This document shows, piece after piece, positions 1-7,093 of a stretch of DNA of 47,618 bases (within the stretch, counting starts at the first letter, position 1; every line of letters starts with the position of its first letter). The DNA is from an uncultured Oscillospiraceae bacterium (GTDB lineage: Bacteria; Bacillota; Clostridia; Oscillospirales; Oscillospiraceae). The notes beneath the pieces were generated by a model that saw only the letters and a list, made by a program, of their open reading frames with translations, did no database searches and was not told the origin of the DNA. The DNA is taken from the NCBI GenBank assembly GCA_947627715.1, contig CANQXK010000016.1:1-47618 (forward strand), written 5' to 3'. The translations under genes and the position numbers were made by a program.

Positions 1-102
1 CAAGAACAGCTCTAAAGCCCTTCTCTTTTTGGTGCTTTTCGCTTACACTGTTTAATTCGCAAGGTACATTCCCCGCTTCGCCCCCTCTCGGAAGCTCAGC
101 GG
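1..102 (-). other. 5' leader of an rRNA operon running off the left edge
   Basis: On the minus strand, the sequence from about position 102 down to 1 is non-coding. It ends with AGAGCTGTTCTTG, which resembles the 'GTTCTTTGAAAACTGAAC' type of sequence seen upstream of 16S rRNA genes in Clostridia. Two strong sigma-A promoters in tandem lie just upstream. Tandem promoters plus such a leader are typical of rRNA operons, so I infer that a 16S gene follows beyond the window. A 64-codon Lys/Arg-rich open frame here overlaps both promoters and has no ribosome-binding site, so I do not treat it as a gene. Confidence 0.55.
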
Positions 103-108
103 AATTTT

Positions 109-137
109 AGAATACCACAGCCGTCCGTTCTTGTCAA
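109..137 (-). promoter_or_regulatory. Proximal promoter (P2) of the rRNA operon
   Basis: Minus strand: TTGACA at 132-137, a 17-nt spacer, and TATTCT at 109-114, preceded by GTGG (extended -10 form). The expected start is near 102, inside the rRNA leader. Confidence 0.65.
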
Positions 138-214
138 GAGATTTTTTAACTTTTTTCAAGAATTTTTTGCGGTGGCTTCTCTTTGCAGCCGCCCGGAGGG
201 GCGACAGCTTGACT

Positions 215-243
215 ACTATACTACTCCGTTTCCGTTTTGTCAA
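215..243 (-). promoter_or_regulatory. Distal promoter (P1) of the rRNA operon
   Basis: Minus strand: TTGACA at 238-243, a 17-nt spacer, and TATAGT at 215-220. It lies about 105 bp upstream of P2 in the same orientation, as expected for tandem rRNA promoters. Confidence 0.65.
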
Positions 244-335
244 CACCTTTTTTAAAAAATTTTAAGAAAATCTCAAGCCGCTGTTTATTGCTTTCGCCGC
301 CGGGCCGGTATACACTGAACACGAGCTGAATAGAG

Positions 336-392
336 GGTTCTCCCCCTGCCGTCAGGGGCCGGGCCGCCCCCGGAGCGGCCCGGCGCAGAACC
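336..392. other. Intergenic structured element, possible three-way junction
   Basis: Three nested helices are visible: GGTTCT (336-341) with AGAACC (387-392); CCCCTG (343-348) with CAGGGG (353-358); and CCGGGCCGC (359-367) with GCGGCCCGG (375-383). They stack into a closed three-way junction followed on the plus strand by TTTT. It lies just past the stop codon of the minus-strand rhamnosidase gene. It may act as that gene's transcription end, but the minus-strand side lacks a T-run, so a simple intrinsic terminator is not a good description. Confidence 0.4.
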
Positions 393-401
393 TTTTGGCG
401 G

Positions 402-2837
402 TCATCCGGGGCAGACGAAGGAGGCCGCCCCGACGGAGAGGCTGACGCTCCCGCCGCCGGGAAGCGTCAGCTCCGCCCGGCACCCCTCCGGGACGAGGAC
501 GTCAAGGAGGAGCTTCTCCCCCTCGTAGCGCCAGTGGACCTCATATCTCCCCGCGGCGGAGTCGTACACGGCGTCCAGCCTCTGAAGCCTCCTGTCCGGC
601 GCGGGGCGGAGGGCCGCGCTGCGAAAGCCCGGCTCGGCGGGTTCGATCCCCGCCGCGTACCGCCAGATCCACTCGCAGACGGAGCCGTAGGCGTAGTGGT
701 TGAGGCTGTTCATGCCCGTGTCGCCCATATGTCCGTCCGGCAAAACACTGTCCCATCGCTCCCACACGGTGGTGGCCCCCATCTTCACCTCATAGAGCCA
801 GCTCGGGATGTCCTCATTCAAAAGGAGGTCGTACGCCCTCCTGTGGAGGCCCAGCCGGGAGAGCACGGGGCACAGCAGCGGCGTCCCCACGAAGCCCGTC
901 TGGAGCTTCCCTCCGGCGGCGTCGAGGCAGGAGAGGAGGGCGTTTTTCGCCCGCTCCCGGTCCGGATGGAGGTCAAAGGCCAGCGTGAGGAGGTGGGCCG
1001 TCTGGGTGTTCACCCGGCACGCGCCCTCCGCGTCGAACCAGTCCCGGCGCACATCCGCCAGGACGCGCCCGGCGACGGCCTCGTAGGGCGACGGGTCGCG
1101 GCCGATGACCCTGGCCGCCGCGGCGGTCAGGCGCGCGGAGTGGATCAGGTATGCGCAGGCGATGAAGGCCGCGTCCGTCCCGCCCCGGCGCGGGTCGGGG
1201 TAGATGGGTTCATCCATGCTCAGCCAGTCCCCGAAGTGGAACTGACTGAGCCACGTGCCCCGGTCGTATCTCCCGGCGCACCAGCTTGTCCAGCCGGCCA
1301 TCCCGTCAAAATGGTCCTCCAGGATGGACCTGTCGCCGGTGAACATATAGAGCGTCCAGGGGATGACCGTGGCGGCATCGCCCCAGGCGGTGGACGCCTT
1401 CTCCTGCCCCAGGTGGGGCACCGTGTAGGGGACCATGCCGCCCAGGACGGACTGCTCGTAATTCATGTCTGTCAGGAATTTGTGGAGGAACGCGGTGCAG
1501 TCGGTAAAATAGCAGGCGGTGGGCGCAAAGACCTGGGCGTCCCCCGTCCAGCCCATGCGCTCGTCCCGCTGGGGGCAGTCGGTGGGCACGTCCAGATAGT
1601 TGCCGCGCTGTCCCCACACGGTATTGGCGATAAGGCGGTCCACCCGCCGGTCCCCTGTGGTCAAACTCCCGATTTCCCAAATCCGGGAGTGGAGGACCAG
1701 GGCGGTGAAGCTGTCCTCCCCCAGCTCCGCGCCCTCCACCTTCACATAGCGGTACCCGTAGAAGGTGAAGCGCGGCTCGACCACGTGTTCCTCCCCGTCG
1801 GAGACCCACACGAACTCCTGAAGCGCCGTGCGGAGGTTCTCCCGGTAGAAATTCCCGTCCTCCAGATGCTCGCCGAACTGAAGGCGCAGGGTCTGGCCGC
1901 GCGGGATGCGGACCCTGGCGCGGAATATGCCTGTCATGTTCTGCCCCAGGTCCAGCACCGTCTCCCCGGCGGGCGTATGGAGGACCTGCCGGACGGAGAG
2001 CTCCTGCCGGACGGCGACCGGCGGGCTGAGGCGGGCGCGGAGGACGCCTTCAGGCGGGGGCGCGGGCAGGGCCGGCTCCGGGGCCGTCTCCGGCAGGGTC
2101 ATGTCCCAGTGCTCGCCGTCGTAGATGGAGGAGGCGGTGATGCGGCCGCGGGTGACCTGCCAGGTCTCGTCGGTGCCGGTCACATCCTCCGTGCCGTCTG
2201 CGTACCTGACGCGCACCTCCGCCAGGAGCTTCCAGCCGTCGCCGAAAAGCCCCCTGTCGCCGGGCTTCGACCAGTAGGAGAAGCGCCCCGCGTACCAGCC
2301 GTTCCCCAGCTCCACGGAGAGGGTCCCGCCGCCGCTCAGGGCGTGCGTCACGTCCCACGTCTGATATTGGAGCCATCGGTGGTAGTCGTTGAAAAACGGG
2401 GTCAGATGCTCGTCCCCCACCTTCACCCCGTCGATCCGCGCCTCATAAAGGCCCAGCCCGCAGATGTAGAGCCTTGCGGAGGCGACGGGTCCCCGGACGG
2501 CGATCCGTTTTGAGAAGATGGGGTGGCGCGGCTGCCCGCTGTCGCAGCCGACCCATCGGGCCTTCCACGGCTCGTCCAGCTTCGCCGTCTCGAAAAAGCA
2601 CACCGGCCCGTCCCCCGCGCGCCAGAAATACCGCGTCCGGGGCTTCAGCGCCAGGGGCGGGCGGGTGAACAGGGGGTCCGCCGGCGTGTTGCCGGAGTCC
2701 CACAGCACATTGGAAAACTCCCTGTCCAGGGCGATCCGCAGCCGCGCCGCGCCGCCCTTCCAGGTGAACACAGGCTCCCCCAGGTCAAAGCCCAGAGGGT
2801 TTTCCAGGTGGTTTACCCGGCAGTCATAAATTTTCAC
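402..2837 (-). CDS. Alpha-L-rhamnosidase, glycoside hydrolase family 78
   Basis: An 811-residue enzyme that hydrolyses terminal alpha-L-rhamnose, as found on rhamnogalacturonan and plant glycosides, by inversion. The GTG start at 2837 is chosen because GGGAGGCGGAGAAA lies directly before it; an upstream ATG at 2918 would sit inside a hairpin without a ribosome-binding site. The family signature DCPQRDERMGWTGD is at about residues 420-433 and includes the catalytic-acid Glu (about E426). The motif TTVWERWDS near residue 693 carries the second catalytic Glu. N-terminal beta-sandwich domains precede the alpha/alpha barrel and a C-terminal beta domain follows. There is no signal peptide, so it should act in the cytoplasm on imported oligosaccharides. 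It stands alone with its own promoter at 2977-3005, and the galacturonate genes of this window are about 30 kb away. Confidence 0.93.
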   Translation of the reverse strand: MKIYDCRVNHLENPLGFDLGEPVFTWKGGAARLRIALDREFSNVLWDSGNTPADPLFTRPPLALKPRTRYFWRAGDGPVCFFETAKLDEPWKARWVGCDSGQPRHPIFSKRIAVRGPVASARLYICGLGLYEARIDGVKVGDEHLTPFFNDYHRWLQYQTWDVTHALSGGGTLSVELGNGWYAGRFSYWSKPGDRGLFGDGWKLLAEVRVRYADGTEDVTGTDETWQVTRGRITASSIYDGEHWDMTLPETAPEPALPAPPPEGVLRARLSPPVAVRQELSVRQVLHTPAGETVLDLGQNMTGIFRARVRIPRGQTLRLQFGEHLEDGNFYRENLRTALQEFVWVSDGEEHVVEPRFTFYGYRYVKVEGAELGEDSFTALVLHSRIWEIGSLTTGDRRVDRLIANTVWGQRGNYLDVPTDCPQRDERMGWTGDAQVFAPTACYFTDCTAFLHKFLTDMNYEQSVLGGMVPYTVPHLGQEKASTAWGDAATVIPWTLYMFTGDRSILEDHFDGMAGWTSWCAGRYDRGTWLSQFHFGDWLSMDEPIYPDPRRGGTDAAFIACAYLIHSARLTAAAARVIGRDPSPYEAVAGRVLADVRRDWFDAEGACRVNTQTAHLLTLAFDLHPDRERAKNALLSCLDAAGGKLQTGFVGTPLLCPVLSRLGLHRRAYDLLLNEDIPSWLYEVKMGATTVWERWDSVLPDGHMGDTGMNSLNHYAYGSVCEWIWRYAAGIEPAEPGFRSAALRPAPDRRLQRLDAVYDSAAGRYEVHWRYEGEKLLLDVLVPEGCRAELTLPGGGSVSLSVGAASFVCPG

Positions 2838-2894
2838 TTTCTCCGCCTCCCGATGGTCTTTTTTCCCGGCGCCGGCCGGGGGCCGCTTATAAGG

Positions 2895-2927
2895 GAGAGC
2901 ACCACGCCGGACGGGCATGGTGCTCTC
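2895..2927. promoter_or_regulatory. Hairpin in the 5' UTR of the rhamnosidase gene
   Basis: GAGAGCACCA (2895-2904) pairs perfectly with TGGTGCTCTC (2918-2927) around a 13-nt loop. It lies 58 nt upstream of the GTG start and downstream of the predicted promoter, so it is transcribed in the leader. No T-run follows on the minus strand. It is a candidate operator or RNA control element. Confidence 0.4.
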
Positions 2928-2976
2928 TTATGAAGGGGATGGCCGATGACGCGGACGCCTCATCGGGCCGGGAAAT

Positions 2977-3005
2977 ACTATACACTATTTCGCGAAATTT
3001 TTCAA
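2977..3005 (-). promoter_or_regulatory. Promoter of the rhamnosidase gene with palindromic spacer
   Basis: Minus strand: TTGAAA at 3000-3005, 17 nt, TATAGT at 2977-2982. The spacer contains the perfect 12-bp palindrome ATTTCGCGAAAT (2987-2998), well placed for a repressor that would block RNA polymerase. Confidence 0.6.
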
Positions 3006-3080
3006 GGGGTCTTTGCGAATTTTTTGATTTCTTTTGCGAAAGCGCCTCGTCCCGTCCCGCTCCGCCGGGGAAACGCCGGT

Positions 3081-3881
3081 TTATTTGGCGTAGAGCAGGT
3101 ACACCACCCGGTTCACAAGGCGGGCGGGAAGCAGACGCGCCAGCATCACCAGGGCCTTGTAGGAAAAGCCGATGCTGGAGGCGGGCGGGACGGACTTGCG
3201 CAGGGCCATTTTGCGGATATATCTCCCCGCCACAGCCGGGGCCATGCCGGTGCGCTCGTCGTGCTCCATCCGGGAGACGGACCGGGCGATGCGCCCGCCG
3301 TAGATCTCGTCCCCCGCCGGGGACTTCTCCCTGGCGTCGGTGAAGCCCGTGGCGATGTCGCCGGGCATGACCGCCGTTAAGGTGACACCGTAGGGGCGCA
3401 GTTCATTGCGCAGGGCCGCCACATAGGCGTTCAACGCCGCCTTGGAGGCGGAGTAGTAGGTCTGGAAGGGGATGGAGATGGCCCCCGCCACGGAGGACAC
3501 CACCACGATCCGCCCGCTCTTCTGCTCCCGCATGGCGGGCAGGACGGCCTTCACCGCGTTCACCACGCCGAAGAAGTTGACGTTCAGCTGCTTTTTTGCC
3601 GCCTCAAGCTCCGTAAACTCCACCGCGCCTGAGATGCCAAAGCCCGCGCAGCAGACGAGGATGTCGATCCGCCCCTCCTTTTCGAGGACGGCTTTGACCA
3701 CCCGCTCCATGGCGTGGGTGTCGGTGACGTCGCCGGGGAGGTGGACGGCGTTTGGAAGCGCGATGTCCCGCCGGCTGGTCTCGTACACCGTGACCCCGGC
3801 CTCATGAAGGGCGTTCACCGCCGCAAGCCCGATGCCGCTGGAGCCGCCGGTGACCAGGGCGACCTTCTTTCCCCTCAGCAT
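3081..3881 (-). CDS. SDR-family oxidoreductase, possibly a 3-ketosphinganine-type reductase
   Basis: A 266-residue classical short-chain dehydrogenase/reductase. The Rossmann motif TGGSSGIG is at residues 11-18. The catalytic residues are Ser130 (VVSSVAG) and Tyr143-x3-Lys147 (YYSASK), and CCAG replaces the usual NNAG at 77-80. A hydrophobic and basic C-terminus (about 235-266) could associate with membrane. The ATG at 3881 is chosen because the TGG motif follows directly; it overlaps the end of the upstream gene by 7 nt (ATGCTGA), which implies translational coupling. That partner is an SPT-like enzyme, and the 3-keto product of SPT is reduced by an SDR in known sphingolipid routes, so the same role is inferred here. 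Specificity cannot be read from the sequence; a general 3-oxoacyl reductase role remains possible. Confidence 0.85.
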   Translation of the reverse strand: MLRGKKVALVTGGSSGIGLAAVNALHEAGVTVYETSRRDIALPNAVHLPGDVTDTHAMERVVKAVLEKEGRIDILVCCAGFGISGAVEFTELEAAKKQLNVNFFGVVNAVKAVLPAMREQKSGRIVVVSSVAGAISIPFQTYYSASKAALNAYVAALRNELRPYGVTLTAVMPGDIATGFTDAREKSPAGDEIYGGRIARSVSRMEHDERTGMAPAVAGRYIRKMALRKSVPPASSIGFSYKALVMLARLLPARLVNRVVYLLYAK

Positions 3882-5062
3882 AGATTGTTGGCCTTCAGCA
3901 CCTTCTGGATGATGCCGGCGGCCTCCTCCACCAAAGCTTCGGTGTGGGTGGCCATCAGGGAGGTGCGCAGCAGGCACTCGTGGGGGGCCACCGCGGGGGG
4001 AATGGAGGTGTTGACGTACACGCCCTCGTCAAAGAGCTGCTTGGTGATGGTCAGCGTGTCGATCATCTCATATGTATAGATGGGGATGATGGGCGTCTCG
4101 CTCTGACGGATCTTGATCCCCCGGTCGGTGAGCTGTTTTCTGAAGTAGGCGGAGATGTGCTGGAGGTTGTCCACCAGCTCCGGGTGATGCTCCAGCTCGT
4201 CCAGCGCCGCCATGGCGGTGGCGCAGGAGGCGGGGGCGATGGAGGCGGAGAAGATGAAGGGGCGGGAGGCGTGGCGCACGTAGTCGCACACGTTGGCGCT
4301 GGCCGCCATATAGCCGCCCAGGGAGGCCAGGGACTTGGAGAAGGTGCCCATGTAGATGTCCACGTCGTCCTCAAGGCCGAAGTAGCTGGCGGAACCGCGC
4401 CCGCCCTTTCCGATGACGCCCAGGGCGTGGGCGTCGTCCACCATCACCCGCGCGCCGTACTTTTTGGCAAGGCGCACGATCTCCGGCAGGTTTGCGATGT
4501 CGCCGCCCATGGAGAACACGCCGTCGGTGACGACGAGGCACCCGGCCTCCTCCGGGACCTTCTGGAGCTGCTTTTCCAAATCGGCCATATCGGCGTGGCG
4601 GTAGCGGAGCATGGTGCCGTAGGAGAGCTTGCATCCGTCATAGATGCTGGCGTGGTTCTCCCGGTCGCAGATGACGTAGTCGCCCCGGCCCACTACGGCG
4701 GAGATGATGCCAAGGTTGGACTGGAAGCCGGTGGAGAAGGTGACCACGCCCTCCTTGCCCAGGAACTTCGCAAGCTTCGCCTCCAGCTCCAGGTGAAGCT
4801 CTAAGGTGCCGTTCAAAAACCGGGAGCCGGAGCAGCCGGTGCCGTACTTCTCGATGGCCTTCACGCCGGCCTCGATGACGCGGGGGTTGGTGGTGAGGCC
4901 GAGGTAGTTGTTGGACCCCAGCATGATGCGGCGCTTGCCCTCCATGATGACCTCCACGTCCTGGCGCGACTCCAGCGCGTGGAAGTAGGGGTAGATGCCA
5001 AGGCGGCGGGCCTCCTCCGCCTGAACGTTCCCGTGTACCAGCTTTGTGAATATATCGGTCAT
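3875..5062 (-). CDS. Alpha-oxoamine synthase, serine-palmitoyltransferase-like
   Basis: A 395-residue PLP enzyme of the AONS/KBL/ALAS/SPT family, which condenses an amino acid with an acyl thioester and releases CO2. Visible marks are TGCSGSRFLNGT (about 75-86), the ring-stacking His137 in ENHAS, Asp209-x-Ala-His212 in VDDAHALG, and the PLP lysine Lys243 in MGTFSKSLASLGG. The SKSLASLGG form and the IFSAS segment resemble bacterial serine palmitoyltransferases more than glycine C-acetyltransferase or BioF. The start ATG has GGAGG 9 nt upstream. It overlaps the SDR gene and follows an ADP-ribosylglycohydrolase gene by 107 nt without a clear terminator. Glycine C-acetyltransferase activity is the main alternative. 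Confidence 0.85.
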   Translation of the reverse strand: MTDIFTKLVHGNVQAEEARRLGIYPYFHALESRQDVEVIMEGKRRIMLGSNNYLGLTTNPRVIEAGVKAIEKYGTGCSGSRFLNGTLELHLELEAKLAKFLGKEGVVTFSTGFQSNLGIISAVVGRGDYVICDRENHASIYDGCKLSYGTMLRYRHADMADLEKQLQKVPEEAGCLVVTDGVFSMGGDIANLPEIVRLAKKYGARVMVDDAHALGVIGKGGRGSASYFGLEDDVDIYMGTFSKSLASLGGYMAASANVCDYVRHASRPFIFSASIAPASCATAMAALDELEHHPELVDNLQHISAYFRKQLTDRGIKIRQSETPIIPIYTYEMIDTLTITKQLFDEGVYVNTSIPPAVAPHECLLRTSLMATHTEALVEEAAGIIQKVLKANNLC

Positions 5063-5169
5063 AGATGTTTGCCTCCATTTATTAAGATGTATTCCAGCCT
5101 CCGGCCCGCCCTTTCGCGGTCCGGGGCGTTTATATGAATTGAAATTGAAAAGAGCGGCCGTCCCCGCGC

Positions 5170-6312
5170 TCAGGTCCGTTTCTCCGCGCCGTACTCCCTG
5201 CTCTCGTACTTCCTCATCCAGACGCGGACCCGGTCCGGGTCATACTTTTCAAATCGGCAGTCGTGGCAAAGGTCGTCCGCCACCTCCAAAATGACGTCGT
5301 GAAGCTCCAGGTCCCTCTTGAACTTCTCCGGGAGGGCCTCGTACCCCAGGGACGCTCCCAGGATGTTCCCGGCGATCGCCCCGGTGGAGTCACTGTCGCC
5401 GGAGTGGTTGACGGCGGCGATCAGGCACTTTTCAAAGTCGTCCTTATACCGGACGGCGCAGTAGACGGCGATGGCCAGGGCCTCGTCCCCCACCCAGCCC
5501 TCGCCGAGGGCGCGGATGTTGTCAAGGTCGGTTTCCCCGTTGTGGGCCAGCTCCAGCGCCCGGCGGATCAGGGCATTAAAGTCCCAAAGCCAATCCCTTG
5601 TGGTGACCTCCTTGGGAAAAATCCGCTGCATGGCGTTGAGCGCGTTGGTGACGGCGCTCTCGATATCGGCGTCCAGCTCCGCCACCAGCCGCACGATGTG
5701 GGCCAGCATGGCGGCGGGGACCCAGCCCATCGCGTTGCCGTGGGTCAACGCGGCGGCGCGGGCGGCAAGAAGGTCGGACTCCTCGATGGGGTAGCCCGGC
5801 CGCTCGCAGAAGTAGAGGCCAATGGGCGCCACGCGCATGACGCCGCCGCAGCCCTTGGAGTCGTTCAGTGGGTTCTCCATGGTCCCGCGGCACCCGTCCC
5901 GGATGGCGGACATACAGGTGTTGCCGGGGGCGCGGGGACTGAACATCTCCGGGAGGTTCATGAGCCAGGACTGAAAAGCACCCGGCTCCCCCATCCCCTC
6001 CAGGGGGTATCTCTCCGTCTGGGTCCTGTACCAGCCTTGATAGGCGTAGGCTATGTAATCGGCGTAATCACCCATGATGCCACGGGTTTCGAGCCGTGTG
6101 ATGCCGAGAAGCAGGCCCGTGGCGGTGAACAACGTCATCTGGGTGTCGTCGGAGATTTGCCCGACGCCGTTTCTCAGGTCGTACGATCGGATGCCGCCCG
6201 GCCCGTATTTTTGGAATATGGCGCGGTCGTTCATAAACTCCACCGCATATCCCAGCGCGTCCCCGGCGGCCCCGCCGATGAGACAGCCCCGGAATTTGTC
6301 CCGGTCCCTCAC
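5170..6312 (-). CDS. ADP-ribosylglycohydrolase (DraG/ARH) family protein
   Basis: A 380-residue member of the DraG/ARH family, which removes ADP-ribose from proteins or small molecules using a binuclear Mg centre. The family motifs GGAAGDALG near the N-terminus, ISDDTQMTL, and HSGDSDSTGAIAG near the C-terminus supply the expected metal-binding Asp/Thr residues. The GTG at 6312 is preferred over an ATG at 6339 because AGAGAGGTGA lies just before it and the ATG lacks a ribosome-binding site. It is transcribed from the promoter at 6344-6372, divergent from feoA. The substrate is unknown; no partner ADP-ribosyltransferase is seen nearby. Confidence 0.85.
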   Translation of the reverse strand: MRDRDKFRGCLIGGAAGDALGYAVEFMNDRAIFQKYGPGGIRSYDLRNGVGQISDDTQMTLFTATGLLLGITRLETRGIMGDYADYIAYAYQGWYRTQTERYPLEGMGEPGAFQSWLMNLPEMFSPRAPGNTCMSAIRDGCRGTMENPLNDSKGCGGVMRVAPIGLYFCERPGYPIEESDLLAARAAALTHGNAMGWVPAAMLAHIVRLVAELDADIESAVTNALNAMQRIFPKEVTTRDWLWDFNALIRRALELAHNGETDLDNIRALGEGWVGDEALAIAVYCAVRYKDDFEKCLIAAVNHSGDSDSTGAIAGNILGASLGYEALPEKFKRDLELHDVILEVADDLCHDCRFEKYDPDRVRVWMRKYESREYGAEKRT

Positions 6313-6343
6313 GCGTTTCACCTCTCTAAAGTCATACACAGAT

Positions 6344-6372
6344 AATTTACCGCAATTCCGTCAATTTGTCAA
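6344..6372 (-). promoter_or_regulatory. Promoter of the ADP-ribosylglycohydrolase gene
   Basis: Minus strand: TTGACA at 6367-6372, 17-nt spacer, TAAATT at 6344-6349. It is divergent from the feo promoter, whose -35 begins 59 bp away. Confidence 0.6.
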
Positions 6373-6430
6373 CAATGATCCCCCGATTTTTCATACGATT
6401 CACTAAATTAAAAAAACTTTAAAAAGGGGG

Positions 6431-6459
6431 TTGACAAACGGAGCCTGCCGTGGTATTCT
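6431..6459 (+). promoter_or_regulatory. Promoter of the feo operon
   Basis: TTGACA at 6431-6436, a 17-nt spacer and TATTCT at 6454-6459, preceded by GTGG. The predicted start falls in or beside the palindrome at 6465-6486. Confidence 0.7.
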
Positions 6460-6464
6460 TTCGG

Positions 6465-6486
6465 ATGGTTAGCGGATGCTAACCAT
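6465..6486. promoter_or_regulatory. Palindromic operator of the feo operon, DtxR/IdeR-like
   Basis: A perfect inverted repeat with 9-bp arms, ATGGTTAGC (6465-6473) and GCTAACCAT (6478-6486), around GGAT. The half-site GGTTAGC resembles the DtxR/IdeR box (TTAGGTTAGCCTAACCTAA). A weaker TTAG-N6-CTAA dyad follows at 6503-6516. Both lie between promoter and gene, as expected for iron-dependent repression. No DtxR-type gene is in the window. Confidence 0.55.
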
Positions 6487-6541
6487 GAAATCAGCCTTTG
6501 AGTTAGGCACAACTAATTTAAGTTATAAGGGGGTAACTCAT

Positions 6542-6763
6542 GTGGTTCCGTTGACATTGGCGGAGGGCGGCGGGAAAAGCACCGTCGTTAAGATCACAGG
6601 CCGGGACGAGGTGCGGCAGCACCTGGCGGAGCTGGGCTTTGTGGTGGGGACGGACGTCGTCGTCACAAACAGGCTCGGCGGGAATATGATCGTGTCGGTG
6701 AAGGACTCGCGGGTCGCCATCGACAGGGACATGGCGAGCCGAATCATGGTAGATGTGGGGTAA
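6542..6763 (+). CDS. feoA: FeoA-family ferrous iron transport protein
   Basis: A 73-residue SH3-like FeoA protein, thought to assist the FeoB ferrous-iron transporter at the cytoplasmic side. The start is a GTG at 6542, supported by AAGGGGG at 6527-6533 with 8-nt spacing; an in-frame ATG at 6476 lies inside the operator palindrome, and an ATG at 6540 is out of frame. The family pattern (PLTLAEGG, then RQHLAELGF-VGTDV, then GGNMIVSVKDSRVAIDR) is present. It is the first of two feoA genes ahead of feoB, 32 nt upstream of the next, and shares its operon. Confidence 0.9.
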   Translation: MVPLTLAEGGGKSTVVKITGRDEVRQHLAELGFVVGTDVVVTNRLGGNMIVSVKDSRVAIDRDMASRIMVDVG

Positions 6764-6795
6764 ATTTTGCCCCTCAAAATAAGGAGGTACAACGT

Positions 6796-7017
6796 ATGAA
6801 AACATTGAAGGACACGGCGGTAGGCTCCACGGTCACCGTGGCGAGGCTCCACGGCGAGGGCGCTCTGAAGCGGCGCATCATGGACATGGGCGTCACCCGC
6901 GGCGTGGAGATCTACGTCCGCAAGGTCGCCCCCCTGGGGGACCCCATCGAGGTCACGGTGCGGGGCTACGAGTTGAGCATCCGAAAGGCCGACGCGGAGA
7001 ACATCGAGGTCGCCTGA
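6796..7017 (+). CDS. feoA: Second FeoA-family protein
   Basis: A 73-residue FeoA-type SH3-like protein with the usual (L/I)K-RI-DMG-T-G-EI-V--VAPLGDP-E-----Y-LSIRK pattern. The ATG has AAGGAGGT 8 nt upstream. Only about half the sequence is shared with the first FeoA, so the two are diverged paralogues rather than a fresh duplication. Two stand-alone FeoA proteins ahead of FeoB are common in Clostridia and may form a mixed assembly on FeoB. Confidence 0.9.
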   Translation: MKTLKDTAVGSTVTVARLHGEGALKRRIMDMGVTRGVEIYVRKVAPLGDPIEVTVRGYELSIRKADAENIEVA

Positions 7018-7093
7018 TTTTTTCGCCTCAAAAGTTAGTTATCTATAACAATTATTATCTCCGGCTAACGCCGGGGAACAGGAGGAACTGCCA

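Noticed and set aside
52-246. 64-codon Lys/Arg-rich open frame on the minus strand
   Set aside because: It overlaps two strong promoters and the rRNA leader and has no ribosome-binding site.
631-661. tRNA T-arm look-alike, GCGGG-TTCGATC-CCCGC
   Set aside because: The stem-loop fits the T-arm consensus, but no D-arm, anticodon arm or acceptor stem surrounds it, and the bases code for the C-terminal part of the GH78 enzyme on the minus strand.
534-2513. 659-codon plus-strand open frame antisense to the rhamnosidase gene
   Set aside because: Long antisense frames arise from GC-rich codon bias; the composition is Pro/Gly/Arg/His-rich, there are no motifs, and the opposite strand codes a clear GH78 enzyme.
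2985-3050. Possible further copy of the repeat core (CAAGGGGTCTTTGCG)
   Set aside because: Only the AAGGGG word and a TTGCG match; the two hairpins of the family are missing and the site is part of the rhamnosidase promoter.
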